Shown here one piece after another: positions 53,512 to 61,883 of a stretch of 64,000 bases of DNA. The stretch is from Syntrophaceae bacterium UBA6087 (lineage in GTDB: Bacteria; Desulfobacterota; Desulfomonilia; UBA1062). The position numbers and the translations under genes are program-made. The stretch spans positions 62,001 to 126,000 of the forward strand of contig DIXF01000005.1 of assembly GCA_002448235.1 (NCBI GenBank). Direction: 5' to 3'. Each line of letters opens with the position of its first letter. Position 1 is the stretch's first letter. A model generated the notes under the pieces. The model was not told where the DNA came from. It did not search any database and saw only the letters and a program-made list of their open reading frames with translations.

Positions 53512-54222
53512 ATGGAACACGGTTTTATGGTCTTAAACTTCATTAATCATCCCCTTTATGAATTCATTCATGAGCATTTTCATCTCACCGACGGAAACCA
53601 TATGCTGCAGGTTACCTATACATGGTTTTACATGCTCTTTCTGATCCTGATATCGTTTCTGGTGGTGCGCGCAATTAAACTGATCCCGGGCAGACTCCAG
53701 AATTTCCTTGAAGTCCTCATCGGTGGATTGAAGGGCCTGCTGGTCGATACCATGGGAGAAAAAGGCATGATCTTTTTCCCTCTGATGGCGACCCTGTTCC
53801 TTTTCATCCTCACCTGCAATCTGGCCGGAGTCATCCCCGGCTTCTATTCCCCGACAGCCAACCTCAACACAAACCTCTCCATGGCGTTGACGGTCTTTTT
53901 ACTTACTCACATCGTGGGGATCAAAATCCATGGGATCAAGTATGTGAAACAGTTCCTCGGACCCGTGTGGTGGATGGCCCCGATCATGCTGCCGGTCGAA
54001 CTCATCGGTCACATTGCACGGCCTCTTTCTCTCACCATGCGACTCTTCGGCAACATATTCGGAGAGGACCTGGTATTAATCGTTCTGTTGCTTCTGGTTC
54101 CATTCATTATGCCTATCCCGATGCTCATCCTCATGATTTTCACGTCCCTTCTCCAGGCATTCGTGTTCACCCTGCTTGCCATGATGTACATCAGCGGAGC
54201 AATGGAGGATGCGCATCATTAA
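53512..54222 (+). CDS. atpB: F0F1 ATP synthase subunit a
   Basis: Start at ATG 53512 with the strong site AGGAGGAGAG; the 236-residue protein is hydrophobic with five or six membrane helices. The essential arginine lies in LSLTMRLFGNIFGEDL, and the C-terminal helix LLQAFVFTLLAMMYISGAMEDAHH is typical. Subunit a forms the ion half-channels against the c-ring. The N-terminal part of the protein contains HPLYEFIHEHF, as usual. It begins one base after the atpI stop. A 12-bp hairpin separates it from atpE. Confidence 0.95.
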   Translation: MEHGFMVLNFINHPLYEFIHEHFHLTDGNHMLQVTYTWFYMLFLILISFLVVRAIKLIPGRLQNFLEVLIGGLKGLLVDTMGEKGMIFFPLMATLFLFILTCNLAGVIPGFYSPTANLNTNLSMALTVFLLTHIVGIKIHGIKYVKQFLGPVWWMAPIMLPVELIGHIARPLSLTMRLFGNIFGEDLVLIVLLLLVPFIMPIPMLILMIFTSLLQAFVFTLLAMMYISGAMEDAHH

Positions 54223-54276
54223 ATTGTAGTTATTGCATTTATGGTATACAGCAACAAAGTACGGTAATTGGAAGCA

Positions 54277-54317
54277 AAAAAGCTAGTGGGATAGCGGAGT
54301 ATCATCACTAGCTTTTT
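54277..54317 (+). terminator. long hairpin between atpB and atpE (attenuator or processing site)
   Basis: AAAAAGCTAGTG (54277-54288) pairs perfectly over 12 bases with CACTAGCTTTTT (54306-54317) around a 17-base loop. The right arm ends in five T. It could terminate part of the transcription or protect the atpE message, which is needed in larger amounts. Confidence 0.55.
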
Positions 54318-54355
54318 CTCAATACGAACTGAAAATTAAAATACAGGAGGATTTA

Positions 54356-54706
54356 ATGAAAAAGTTTTCTTATTCGTTCGGGGTTTCGGTATTGTTTGTT
54401 TTAGTGGGAGCCAGTATGGCATTTGCCCAGGGTACTGCAAGCCCTGAAGCTATCAGTTTCTTCAGCTGGGTTGCCGTAGCTACCGGTATCGGCATGGGCA
54501 TTGCCGCCGTCGGTACTGGTATCGGTCAGGGTCACGGCGTTCAGGGTGCATGCGACGGTATCGCCCGCAATCCTGAAGCATCGGGCAAGATCCTGACAGC
54601 ACTCATTCTTGGCTTGGCCATGATCGAGTCTCTGGCCATTTACGCACTTGTTATTCAGCTCATCCTTCTCTATGCAAATCCATTCCTCAAGTATATCGTA
54701 GGGTAA
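54356..54706 (+). CDS. atpE: F0F1 ATP synthase subunit c, Na+-type ligand motif and N-terminal leader
   Basis: A 116-residue subunit c, about 25-35 residues longer than usual because of a signal-peptide-like N-terminus (hydrophobic to MAFAQG, likely cleaved near residue 25). The mature hairpin has VGTGIGQGHG (Q58), the polar loop ARNPEASGK and the ion-binding segment MIESLAIYAL with E91-S92 and Y96. Gln plus Glu-Ser corresponds to Q32, E65 and S66 of the Na+-binding Ilyobacter ring; the residue matching its T67 is Leu. An AGGAGG ribosome site precedes ATG 54356. Ion choice is inferred. Confidence 0.93.
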   Translation: MKKFSYSFGVSVLFVLVGASMAFAQGTASPEAISFFSWVAVATGIGMGIAAVGTGIGQGHGVQGACDGIARNPEASGKILTALILGLAMIESLAIYALVIQLILLYANPFLKYIVG

Positions 54707-54726
54707 ACCCTCTTTTTGAATACAGG

Positions 54727-54768
54727 CAGGGCATCCTTGCAACCGCCTTCTTGTGCAAGGACCCCCTG
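54727..54768 (+). terminator. imperfect hairpin after atpE
   Basis: TCCTTGCA (54734-54741) pairs with TGCAAGGA (54754-54761), extended outside two mismatches by CAGGG (54727-54731) with CCCTG (54764-54768). It begins 21 bases after the atpE stop. The following sequence is pyrimidine-rich without a clean U-tract. Confidence 0.5.
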
Positions 54769-54912
54769 CTTCACCTCAACGTTTCCTTCTTCCTCTTTTT
54801 AATCTCACTTCATCCGTTCTGATCGTTTCAAACCCGTTGGGCATCTGCACGAAAGGATTTCCTCTGTATACGGATACAGTTTTACTTTTCATTCTTTGGA
54901 TATAATGGAACG

Positions 54913-55053
54913 GTTCGAATTCATGCACGACTGAATGCTGTACCGGAAGGGAGCGCGACAATACCAATGCTGTCCGGAGAATTCGAGGTGCTGCATCCTC
55001 ACCGCAACAGGTCAAAGAGCAGAGCCTTTTCTTCCGCCCTGCTCTTCCTTTTT
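54913..55053 (+). ncRNA. candidate intergenic small RNA
   Basis: A TATAAT at 54901-54906 would start a transcript near 54913. The stretch ends with AAGAGCAG (55015-55022) pairing with CTGCTCTT (55039-55046) and then TTTTT (55049-55053), a good intrinsic terminator on the plus strand. Inside, CGGT...ACCG (54911-54945) and ATTCA...TGAAT (54919-54936) can pair, and several GGA motifs occur (54907, 54945, 54975). No convincing -35 box is seen. The size would be about 140 bases. It may equally be the tail of the atpE transcript. Confidence 0.3.
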
Positions 55054-55136
55054 CGCCGTCAAAAAAAGCTTCTGCTGACAATTAAGGCTCTCCCTCTGTA
55101 CGAAGAGGGGATCTGCAATCCGATGGGAATCGGGGC

Positions 55137-55376
55137 CTACATCCCGATAAGCGCTTTGACCTTGTTCTTCCTTTCTTCGTCGGAGAAGACAAAAACCAGC
55201 AGGCCGCCGACAGCTGCAGCTATCGAGAGGGGCTTGAACAGCACCCTGAAAACACCTTTGACGAGAGACAATGTCCCGCCTATGATCCCGAAGATCAGTA
55301 TATCCGAGACGATGAACTTGACGAGTTTGAAAGGAGCGAGAAAAGACCACTTAATTAAGCTGAAAAGAAAACCCAT
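55137..55376 (-). CDS. small hydrophobic membrane protein of unknown function
   Basis: A 79-residue protein with an AGGAGG ribosome site (just upstream of ATG 55376). Two hydrophobic stretches are visible (about residues 20-36 and 48-66), with a charged C-terminus SDEERKNKVKALIGM. No family is recognised. It lies 59 bases downstream of csrA on the same strand and could be the last gene of the flagellar-csrA operon. The hydrophobic, mildly amphipathic character suggests a membrane-bound small protein, but nothing points to a flagellar role specifically. Confidence 0.65.
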   Translation of the reverse strand: MGFLFSLIKWSFLAPFKLVKFIVSDILIFGIIGGTLSLVKGVFRVLFKPLSIAAAVGGLLVFVFSDEERKNKVKALIGM

Positions 55377-55435
55377 GATAATACCTCCTGTGCAGTTTGT
55401 TATCTAGTGTTATATAGTAATTGGGAAACCAGTCT

Positions 55436-55675
55436 TCACGAACCCTTCTTTTTTAAGATAAGATCTTCGGCGGCGCCGAGTGAATCCCGGGAAACAAGTG
55501 CTGCACGACGGTTCTCTTCTTGTATCTTGAGGTAAATCTCCTCCCGGTGGACCTCCACATTTTTCGGCGCACGGATACCCAGCTTCACCTGGGTGCCCTT
55601 GATCTCGACGATAGAGACCTGGATATCGTCACCTATGGATACAGCTTCTCCGACTTTTCGGGTTAGTATCAGCAA
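55436..55675 (-). CDS. csrA: carbon storage regulator CsrA
   Basis: A 79-residue RNA-binding regulator. The N-terminus MLILTRKVGEAVSIGDDI (with R6), GTQVKLGIRAPKNVEVHREEI with R44-type RNA-contact residue and the C-terminal helix are all canonical. CsrA dimers bind GGA in mRNA leaders and control flagellar, exopolysaccharide and metabolic genes. It is downstream of flgK with a 46-base gap; flgL and fliW, often found here, are absent. The product is longer than the 61 residues of E. coli CsrA, with an extra basic tail (ILKKKGS). Confidence 0.95.
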   Translation of the reverse strand: MLILTRKVGEAVSIGDDIQVSIVEIKGTQVKLGIRAPKNVEVHREEIYLKIQEENRRAALVSRDSLGAAEDLILKKKGS

Positions 55676-55721
55676 TCAGCCTCCCCAAAACAGGGCAATT
55701 TTACAAAAGAGTATTACCTGA

Positions 55722-57512
55722 TTATTTGATTGAAAGCAATGTCTCCATCATTTCGTCGCATATAGAGATCAGCTTTGCGGCAGACTGATAAAGATATTGA
55801 TATTTGAGGATCTCGGCCATCTCCTCGTCAAGACTGACGCCTGTAATACTCTCTTTCTTCTGGATATACTGATCCAAAAGAGAACTGTTGAACTTCTCGT
55901 TAAGCACGGCGTTCTCCGTATCAATGCCTATCCGTGCCACAAACGAACTGTAATAGGAGTCGATTGTGGTGCTTACCCCTGTGCCCCCGAGGTTTGTGAC
56001 CACTTTGTCCTGGATGGAGGCAATGGCGATCGCCACATCGTTGTTCCCGGGGGCTACCCTGTCACTGCCGTCGAGGTATCCTGCAACGATCAACTGCGGG
56101 TTTGCCTTGAGCGTCCCATTTAGATCGAGTGTCTGAGTGATGTCCTCCAGATCGGTTGCAGGCAGGCCCGATTCCTCTACCCAGCTGAAAAAAGAATTCA
56201 CGCCCATGACCGCAAGTGCATTACTCGATCCGGCATCGTTATGCTTTACTGCAAAGGTGTACCCGGGATCAGACTGGATCTGGAAATACCCGGTGGCTCC
56301 GCCTGTGAGCGATGCAGTTAACTCACCGCCGCCTGCAGCAGATTCCGCGTTGATCTCGGCCATTAATGCCGCGACCGTATCGGCGCCGGGATTGATCGTG
56401 TATGTGTTGGCCACCGTACCGGAAGAGTTGTAGACGACGATATCGAACTGTCCGCCGGTATTGTATCGGTCGGAGAAGAGAAAATCCGTGCTCAAGCCAT
56501 CGGTTGCCGCAGTTATTTCTACGGTTCCGACCATGGAGTCGACCGACTGGAGGCCTACCCCTTCCGAATGCAGAGAGTTCACCTGCCATACAAGCTCTTC
56601 CGTCAACGTGTTCAGGGTCTCGATATACGTTCCGACCTTGTTATCGCGCACTTCCACCCACCCTGCGAGTTTTCCGCCTTCCAGTCTGTCCGTGATATCT
56701 ACGGTCCGGCCTGACGAATCCTCCCAGAAAAGATCTGCCAGCCCGGTCGAGTTGTTCTGCTGGTAGTTTATTTCGTATGTATCCTGGCCGAGCACCAGCG
56801 GCGTACCTCCCAATATGTACACCATCACCTGCCCGGAAGATTGTTCTTCGTAGTAGGAAATATCCATGTATTTTGAAAGCTCTTCAACGAGCAGCTCTCT
56901 GCTGTCACGGAGATCGTTCGCATTGATTGAGCCTTCGACCTCCAAGCCCGAGATCTGGGCATTGAGTCCTGCAATCTGCCCGATAATCGTATTTACTTTA
57001 TCGACAGATCCCTTGATATTATTGTCAAGATTTTTCTGGTACTCTCTTAAGTTATAGTCAAGATCGCCTATGAGCTGTATCAGATTTTCCGATTTGGCAA
57101 GCAGGGATTCCCGCTCCGGCATACCGTCGGGGTTATCGGAGAGATCGCTCCATGCACCCCAGAAATCTGCCATAACCTGGTTGAGACCATATTCGTCGCT
57201 TTCATTGAAAATAGTCTCGACCTCCTGCAATGCTTCGCTCTGGGCATTCCAGAAATAGTACTGGGACGTCTTTAAGTTAACCTGTTCATTGACAAAGGCG
57301 TCATACGATCTGATCACCTGGGTTGCCGTTGCACCCGTTCCCATCTGTCCCGGAGTCATTTTTATGGGAGGGTTGGTTTCTATCTGCAGCTTCTGGCGCG
57401 AAAAACCCGCCGTATCTGCATTGGCGATGTTATGAGACGTTACCTCGATGGCTAGCTGAGATGAGTAGAGTGCCCACCTGGCGATGTCCAGTGTTCCAGT
57501 GATCCCTGGCAT
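55722..57512 (-). CDS. flgK: flagellar hook-associated protein 1
   Basis: A 596-residue hook-filament junction protein. The conserved N-terminus shows LDIARWALYSSQLAIEVTSHNIANADTAGFSRQ, and the C-terminus GVSLDEEMAEILKYQYLYQSAAKLISICDEMMETLLSIK. Both ends form the coiled coils that pack in the hook axis. The central part (about 300-450) is variable. It follows FlgN by one base and is exported by the type III apparatus. Its ATG has an AGGAG-type site at 57523-57527 (CAGGAGCATG context). Confidence 0.95.
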   Translation of the reverse strand: MPGITGTLDIARWALYSSQLAIEVTSHNIANADTAGFSRQKLQIETNPPIKMTPGQMGTGATATQVIRSYDAFVNEQVNLKTSQYYFWNAQSEALQEVETIFNESDEYGLNQVMADFWGAWSDLSDNPDGMPERESLLAKSENLIQLIGDLDYNLREYQKNLDNNIKGSVDKVNTIIGQIAGLNAQISGLEVEGSINANDLRDSRELLVEELSKYMDISYYEEQSSGQVMVYILGGTPLVLGQDTYEINYQQNNSTGLADLFWEDSSGRTVDITDRLEGGKLAGWVEVRDNKVGTYIETLNTLTEELVWQVNSLHSEGVGLQSVDSMVGTVEITAATDGLSTDFLFSDRYNTGGQFDIVVYNSSGTVANTYTINPGADTVAALMAEINAESAAGGGELTASLTGGATGYFQIQSDPGYTFAVKHNDAGSSNALAVMGVNSFFSWVEESGLPATDLEDITQTLDLNGTLKANPQLIVAGYLDGSDRVAPGNNDVAIAIASIQDKVVTNLGGTGVSTTIDSYYSSFVARIGIDTENAVLNEKFNSSLLDQYIQKKESITGVSLDEEMAEILKYQYLYQSAAKLISICDEMMETLLSIK

Positions 57513-57513
57513 A

Positions 57514-57954
57514 TCATGCTCCTGTATTGACTGACCGGCTCAATCCCTTATTCTTTTTACCCTTTTTGTTATACCCGGCCTTTTCTCTTGTGAAGAATGG
57601 CTCCAGTTGGTGATCGATTTCAGCAAGTCTGTCCGTGACCATGGTTTTCGAAAGTTCATTGAGACCGGAGGCTGCTTTCCACAGCTTGATGAGATCCTGC
57701 TGCAAAGACCGTATATGTGATGCGGAGTGGGGAAGCGGATCTCTGTCGATAAGCTTCTCACCTTTCCTGTTTTCCATAATGTCTTGCAGTATCCGCTGTT
57801 TCTCGGGCATGGATTCCTCAAGGGCTTCGACATTCTGACTTGTGATGCATTCGAGCTCTTCCCGGAGAAGCTCATTAAGGCGCCCGACCAGCAGCTTTTC
57901 TTTCTCAAGCCTGGCAATCAACTCTCTGTATGCTGTTTCGCCGGATTCCGTCAT
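57514..57954 (-). CDS. flgN: flagellar export chaperone FlgN-like
   Basis: A 146-residue, helix-rich, charged protein with long coiled regions (ARLEKEKLLVGRLNELLREEL and EKQRILQDIMENRKG), as in the FlgN family of chaperones for FlgK and FlgL. Assignment rests on the length, the EALEESMPEKQRIL segment and the location immediately upstream of flgK. The C-terminal tail (FTREKAGYNKKGKKNKG) is basic. It lies 54 bases after flgJ. Confidence 0.8.
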   Translation of the reverse strand: MTESGETAYRELIARLEKEKLLVGRLNELLREELECITSQNVEALEESMPEKQRILQDIMENRKGEKLIDRDPLPHSASHIRSLQQDLIKLWKAASGLNELSKTMVTDRLAEIDHQLEPFFTREKAGYNKKGKKNKGLSRSVNTGA

Positions 57955-58007
57955 CGTTTTAGTCTCCTTTCCCTTCCCTTAAACAAGCCGGTTATGCCTT
58001 AATTTCT

Positions 58008-58316
58008 TTATCGGTTCTGCTTGAGCGGGTCTGAAGCTTCACCGCTTTCGACAAGGGGCTGCATGGAATGCTTAAGCATGTCTCCTATGCCCAAAGCGCC
58101 CGATTCCGCTATCGAAGTTGCTACAGACTGATACAGCATATCTTTGTAAATGCCGGATGCCAGACCCTCTTCAAACAGTCCCTCGGGCACCGACTCTCCC
58201 ATGACCTTCAGGAGGTGATGAGCGAACACGGATTCAAACTGCTTGCAGACTTCTTCAAGGGCCTTATCCTTATTTGTCTGTTTGAGATGGTAGAGCTCGT
58301 TTATCCCGTTGATCAT
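58008..58316 (-). CDS. flgJ: flagellar rod-binding protein FlgJ, N-terminal domain only
   Basis: A 102-residue protein equivalent to the rod-capping half of FlgJ. Recognisable are ALEEVCKQFESVFAHHLLKVM, EGLASGIYKDMLYQSVATSIAES and GIGDML. The muramidase half found in enterobacterial FlgJ (about 313 residues) is absent, as is common in many lineages. A separate wall hydrolase must therefore open the peptidoglycan. Its ATG overlaps the flgI stop by four bases. Confidence 0.88.
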   Translation of the reverse strand: MINGINELYHLKQTNKDKALEEVCKQFESVFAHHLLKVMGESVPEGLFEEGLASGIYKDMLYQSVATSIAESGALGIGDMLKHSMQPLVESGEASDPLKQNR

Positions 58317-59407
58317 ATAACCTCCAGGTCTGCATATAAAGCGCCTGTACGCTTGATGGACTGCAGTATGACCACCAGATCGCGTGGAGAAACGCCGATT
58401 GCGTTCAATGCGGAAACCAACTTCCCTATGGATGTTCCCGCAGGAAGCATTACGAGCTGCCTGCCCCCCTCTTCTACCGTTACGCCGGTCTGGGGGGTCA
58501 CTGCCGTGACGCCGCCTGCGGAGAACGGGGCAGGTTGAGAAACTATCGGATCTTCGGAAATCTTGATATTCAGATTCCCGTGGGCGATGGCCACCGTAGC
58601 TATCTTTACATCGTTTCCCATCACAACGGTACCTGTTCTCTCATTGACGATCACCTTTGCCTTGTTGTCCGGCCTTACTTCTAAGGACTCGATCATTGCG
58701 ACGAAATCGACGATATTGTTTTTATATCCCTGTGGCACTTCAATCTGTATGGTGGAGAGATCTTTCGCATGGGCAATCTTCGCACCGGCCCTCGAATTGA
58801 TTGATTCAACCATCCGATGGGCGGTAGTAAAATCCGGATTGTTCATCACAAGTGTCATGCTCTGCCCCAGGTCTAAATCCATCGACCGCTCCACAATGGC
58901 ACCGCCGGGAATAGTACCTACGGTCGGAAAATTTTTTGTCACGCCGCTCCCGGAATCGCCGCTCACAGCGAACCCGCCGACCGATATCGGGCCCTGAGCC
59001 ATGGCGTAGACTTTACCGTCAGGACCGTACAAAGGCGCTGATATGAGGGTGCCTCCGGCAAGCGATGAAGCGTCACCGACAGAGGATATCGTGCAGTCAA
59101 GCTTTTGCGAACTCTTGGCAAAAGGAGGAAGATTCGAGGTCACGATGACGGCCGCCACGTTTTTTACCTTCAGGGAATTGGGATCAACCGTGATGCCCAT
59201 GTTCCTGAGCATATTGGCCAGAGACCTGACGGTGAACTGCGACCCGGACTTGTCGCCCGTTCCGTTCAGACCTACGATGAGGCCATAACCAGCAAGACGG
59301 TTCTCTCGTACGCCCTGGATCTGGACAAGATCCTTGACCCTCGCGGCCAGCGCATTGGTGGATGCCAGTGAAAGAAGAATGATTATGAACAGGAGTCTTT
59401 TCATCAT
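58313..59407 (-). CDS. flgI: flagellar P-ring protein
   Basis: A 364-residue periplasmic ring protein with a signal peptide (about residues 1-22, ending NALA). Family landmarks are VKDLVQIQGVRENRLAGYGL, VGLNGTGDKSG, FTVRSLANMLRNMGI, VKNVAAVIVTSNLPPFA and VIVNERTGTVVMGNDVKI. It forms the P ring in the peptidoglycan layer with FlgA as chaperone. It lies in flgA-flgH-flgI order, 6 bases after flgH. Confidence 0.96.
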   Translation of the reverse strand: MMKRLLFIIILLSLASTNALAARVKDLVQIQGVRENRLAGYGLIVGLNGTGDKSGSQFTVRSLANMLRNMGITVDPNSLKVKNVAAVIVTSNLPPFAKSSQKLDCTISSVGDASSLAGGTLISAPLYGPDGKVYAMAQGPISVGGFAVSGDSGSGVTKNFPTVGTIPGGAIVERSMDLDLGQSMTLVMNNPDFTTAHRMVESINSRAGAKIAHAKDLSTIQIEVPQGYKNNIVDFVAMIESLEVRPDNKAKVIVNERTGTVVMGNDVKIATVAIAHGNLNIKISEDPIVSQPAPFSAGGVTAVTPQTGVTVEEGGRQLVMLPAGTSIGKLVSALNAIGVSPRDLVVILQSIKRTGALYADLEVI

Positions 59408-59413
59408 ATACCT

Positions 59414-60109
59414 CTAAAAGGGCCAGATCTTGTCAAGTGCCCTGGCGACAAACCCTTTGCTCTGCTGATCGCCTATAATCCCCGTACCGTAGTAATCGAG
59501 CTGCATATCAGCGATATAGGTGGAGTGTATGGTGTTCATGGCGGAAATATCGTCGGGCCGTATGATGCCCGATACGATGATATATTGCAGCTCGCTGTTG
59601 ACCCTTGTCTGCTTTTTCCCCTTTATCACCATATTGCCCGAAGGCAGAACACGTTCTATGCGGGCCGTGACCACTGCGGAAATATCTCCCTTGCGGGAGG
59701 TTTTCCCGTCTCCTTCGAAGGAGGTCGACGTCTCGGCCTGGAGGGTAGGCGTCAGCCCATAACCGAGAACCGATGACTGGTCCAGAGGAAGACCCAGAAC
59801 ATTGGTGATCGAGCTATCCGTGCTGCTCGACTTGTTGGCTTCGGTTTCTGCTTCTTTCGTTGCGGATGAGCTCTCAACGATCTGAACGACTACCAGATCT
59901 CCCACCCGTCTTGCCCGTGCATCGCCGTACATGTCGGTGAATTTGGCGCTCGGCGACCAGAGGGAACCGGGTGAGGAAACTTTTTCAGCGGGCTCTTCTA
60001 CAGGGAGCGCAAACTCGTCTTCCCGAAGGCCCGGCGTCTGCTTCATATACGAGCAACCGGTCAGAACAGCAACTGCAGCACTCAGAATAACCACCTGATA
60101 CAACTTCAT
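59414..60109 (-). CDS. flgH: flagellar L-ring lipoprotein
   Basis: A 231-residue outer-membrane lipoprotein. The signal peptide ends in the lipobox LTGC (C19). Conserved segments are SPGSLWSPSAKFTDMYGDARARRVGDLVVVQIVE, FEGDGKTSRKGDISAVVTARIERVLPSGNMVIKGK and VSGIIRPDDISAMNTIHSTYIADMQLDY. It builds the L ring in the outer membrane, so the organism has a diderm-type flagellum. It is between flgA and flgI. Confidence 0.96.
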   Translation of the reverse strand: MKLYQVVILSAAVAVLTGCSYMKQTPGLREDEFALPVEEPAEKVSSPGSLWSPSAKFTDMYGDARARRVGDLVVVQIVESSSATKEAETEANKSSSTDSSITNVLGLPLDQSSVLGYGLTPTLQAETSTSFEGDGKTSRKGDISAVVTARIERVLPSGNMVIKGKKQTRVNSELQYIIVSGIIRPDDISAMNTIHSTYIADMQLDYYGTGIIGDQQSKGFVARALDKIWPF

Positions 60110-60118
60110 GTATGCCTC

Positions 60119-61075
60119 CTAGAACGTAACCTCAACCAGTGAAGCAGCAATTATAGTGCCAAGTATCTGTTTTCCTGATGCAGCATTCCTGACCGGGATG
60201 CGATCATGGAGATATCCGTCCCGCAGAGCAATTCCCCTGTCCCTGACGACCAAGTTTTTCGAGCGGGCTTGAATGGCCACTATCTCGCCTTTGTTGACAA
60301 CAGGAGGCTGCTCGACATTAGAGGCGAGAACAGGCTTTCCTGCCTTCAGCATCGTCTTGGTGCGCTTTCCTATACATTCCTCTTTGCTGGTGATGACGGT
60401 CGGCAGGGTCGAGATATCCACCTTCCGCATTTCTATATCAGCCTCGGAGATAAGCGCTCTACGGGGAATGCCCGTCTTTACGAACGGCACCTCTGTAATG
60501 ACCTGGATCTTAGAGCTTACCCGAGCGACGGTGGGCGTCATACCCGAACCAAAGGTAATACTTGCCGTTGCCAGGCCCAAAAAGTCTTCCCCGTGGGAAA
60601 ATTTTGCCTGGATAAGGTCCCTGTCCTTTTCCGCGACAGAAATATATGGGGGGGATTTGACATCCTGAAGGACTATTACCCCTTTGCCTTTCCAGGGGCT
60701 GTTCTTCATCACTGCATCCGTATAAACAGTCACCAGCTCTTCTTCTGAAATCTTCACCAGCTTCTCGGACACATATACCTTGGGAGAGCCTTCCATTGTT
60801 ACCTTCAGTTCCGGATGGTATTCTCTGATCTTCTGACCTACAAAGGCAGAAGAAAGGTTGAGCCCGGCAGATCCTTTCGGGGATCTCATAAGGACCGTCT
60901 GCCCGAGTTTCTGTTCGTTCGGCCCCTGGAGTACGGCTATATCTTTCAGATAGATCTGCTCTCCTGACAAAGTCGCCTTCTCTTTCAGCGTCACCACATC
61001 GGAGCCCTCTGCCGCAAAAGAGGTAACGAAAGGCACGACCAGGAACAGGAGTACAGCTACCCATTTACGTTTCAT
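60119..61075 (-). CDS. flgA: flagellar P-ring assembly chaperone FlgA
   Basis: A 318-residue exported protein with a signal peptide (about residues 1-21, ending SFAAEGS). The C-terminal SAF-like domain has IPRRALISEADIEMRKVDIS, CIGKRTKTMLKAGKPV and IALRDGYLHDRIPVRNAASGK, then GTIIAASLVEV. It helps FlgI assemble in the periplasm. It is longer than the E. coli protein (219 residues) because of an extra N-terminal region. It is 9 bases upstream of flgH. Confidence 0.93.
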   Translation of the reverse strand: MKRKWVAVLLFLVVPFVTSFAAEGSDVVTLKEKATLSGEQIYLKDIAVLQGPNEQKLGQTVLMRSPKGSAGLNLSSAFVGQKIREYHPELKVTMEGSPKVYVSEKLVKISEEELVTVYTDAVMKNSPWKGKGVIVLQDVKSPPYISVAEKDRDLIQAKFSHGEDFLGLATASITFGSGMTPTVARVSSKIQVITEVPFVKTGIPRRALISEADIEMRKVDISTLPTVITSKEECIGKRTKTMLKAGKPVLASNVEQPPVVNKGEIVAIQARSKNLVVRDRGIALRDGYLHDRIPVRNAASGKQILGTIIAASLVEVTF

Positions 61076-61082
61076 GATCCAC

Positions 61083-61865
61083 CTATCTTGTGATGCCGGT
61101 CACGGTCTGCAGCATTGAATCGGCTGTTTTGATGGTCTTTGAATTCAACTCGTAAGCCCTTTGGCCGACTATCATGTTGATCATCTCCTCAATGGCATCC
61201 ACGTTGGACATTTCGAGGTAGCCCTGGGCAATAGTGCCGGTGTTGTCGGTCCCGGCTACTCCCTGGATCGGATCTCCCGATGCGGGCGTAGCAACGAAAG
61301 CATTCATCCCGATGGAGTTCAGTCCGGCTGGGTTGGTAAAGGTATAAATCGGTATCTGGCCGCTGGCCAGAACCTCACCACCCGAAGACAGGCAGGAGAT
61401 TTCCCCGTTGCGCTCGATGGATATGTTCGCGGTATTTTCAGGTATGGCAAAATCAGGCTGCAGTCTTTCTCCCCGGGCATTTACGATGTACCCGTCGCTA
61501 TCCTTCTTAAAAGATCCGTCACGCGTATAGATCTCGCCGTTCTCAGTTATTACCTGGAAAAATCCGTCTCCTTCGATGGCAAGGTCGAGATCATTTTTTG
61601 TCTCCGTATAATCACCCTGGGTGAATATCTTCTGGACCGACGTCGGCTTGGTTCCCATTCCCACCTCGATACCGACAGGAACCGTTCCTCCTGCATCAGT
61701 AGGTGCGCCTTTGTCCCGATGGGTCGCGTAGAAGAGATCCTCGAAATTTGTCCTGCTTTTTTTAAAACCGGTAGTGCTTACGTTTGCCAGATTGTTTGCC
61801 ATGACATCGATCATGAGCTGCTGAGCGTTCATTCCTGTTGCACCTGTCCATAATGCCCGGATCAT
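61083..61865 (-). CDS. flgG: flagellar distal rod protein
   Basis: A 260-residue axial protein. The N-terminus reads MIRALWTGATGMNAQQLMID, followed by VMANNLANVSTTGFKKSRT, and the C-terminus has YLEMSNVDAIEEMINMIVGQRAYELNSKTIKTADSM. The central FlgE/F/G-like domain carries EGDGFFQV. It builds the distal rod through the P and L rings. Its AAGGAGG ribosome site is close to the ATG. It lies between flgF and flgA. Confidence 0.96.
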   Translation of the reverse strand: MIRALWTGATGMNAQQLMIDVMANNLANVSTTGFKKSRTNFEDLFYATHRDKGAPTDAGGTVPVGIEVGMGTKPTSVQKIFTQGDYTETKNDLDLAIEGDGFFQVITENGEIYTRDGSFKKDSDGYIVNARGERLQPDFAIPENTANISIERNGEISCLSSGGEVLASGQIPIYTFTNPAGLNSIGMNAFVATPASGDPIQGVAGTDNTGTIAQGYLEMSNVDAIEEMINMIVGQRAYELNSKTIKTADSMLQTVTGITR

Positions 61866-61883
61866 CTCTTTTTCCTCCTTTGA

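Larger units (their letters stand above)
54707..55136. other. 430-base intergenic region with hairpins and possible small RNA
   Basis: No protein gene is supported here. The stretch holds an imperfect hairpin after atpE (54727-54768), a TATAAT box at 54901, a structured stretch 54911-54945 and a hairpin with a T-tract at 55015-55053. It separates convergent transcription units: atpE ends before it and the csrA-linked small membrane gene ends after it. Confidence 0.5.

Noticed and set aside
54911..54924. GGTTCGAATTC, reminiscent of a tRNA T-arm
   Set aside because: No acceptor stem, anticodon arm or CCA-side pairing can be built around it.
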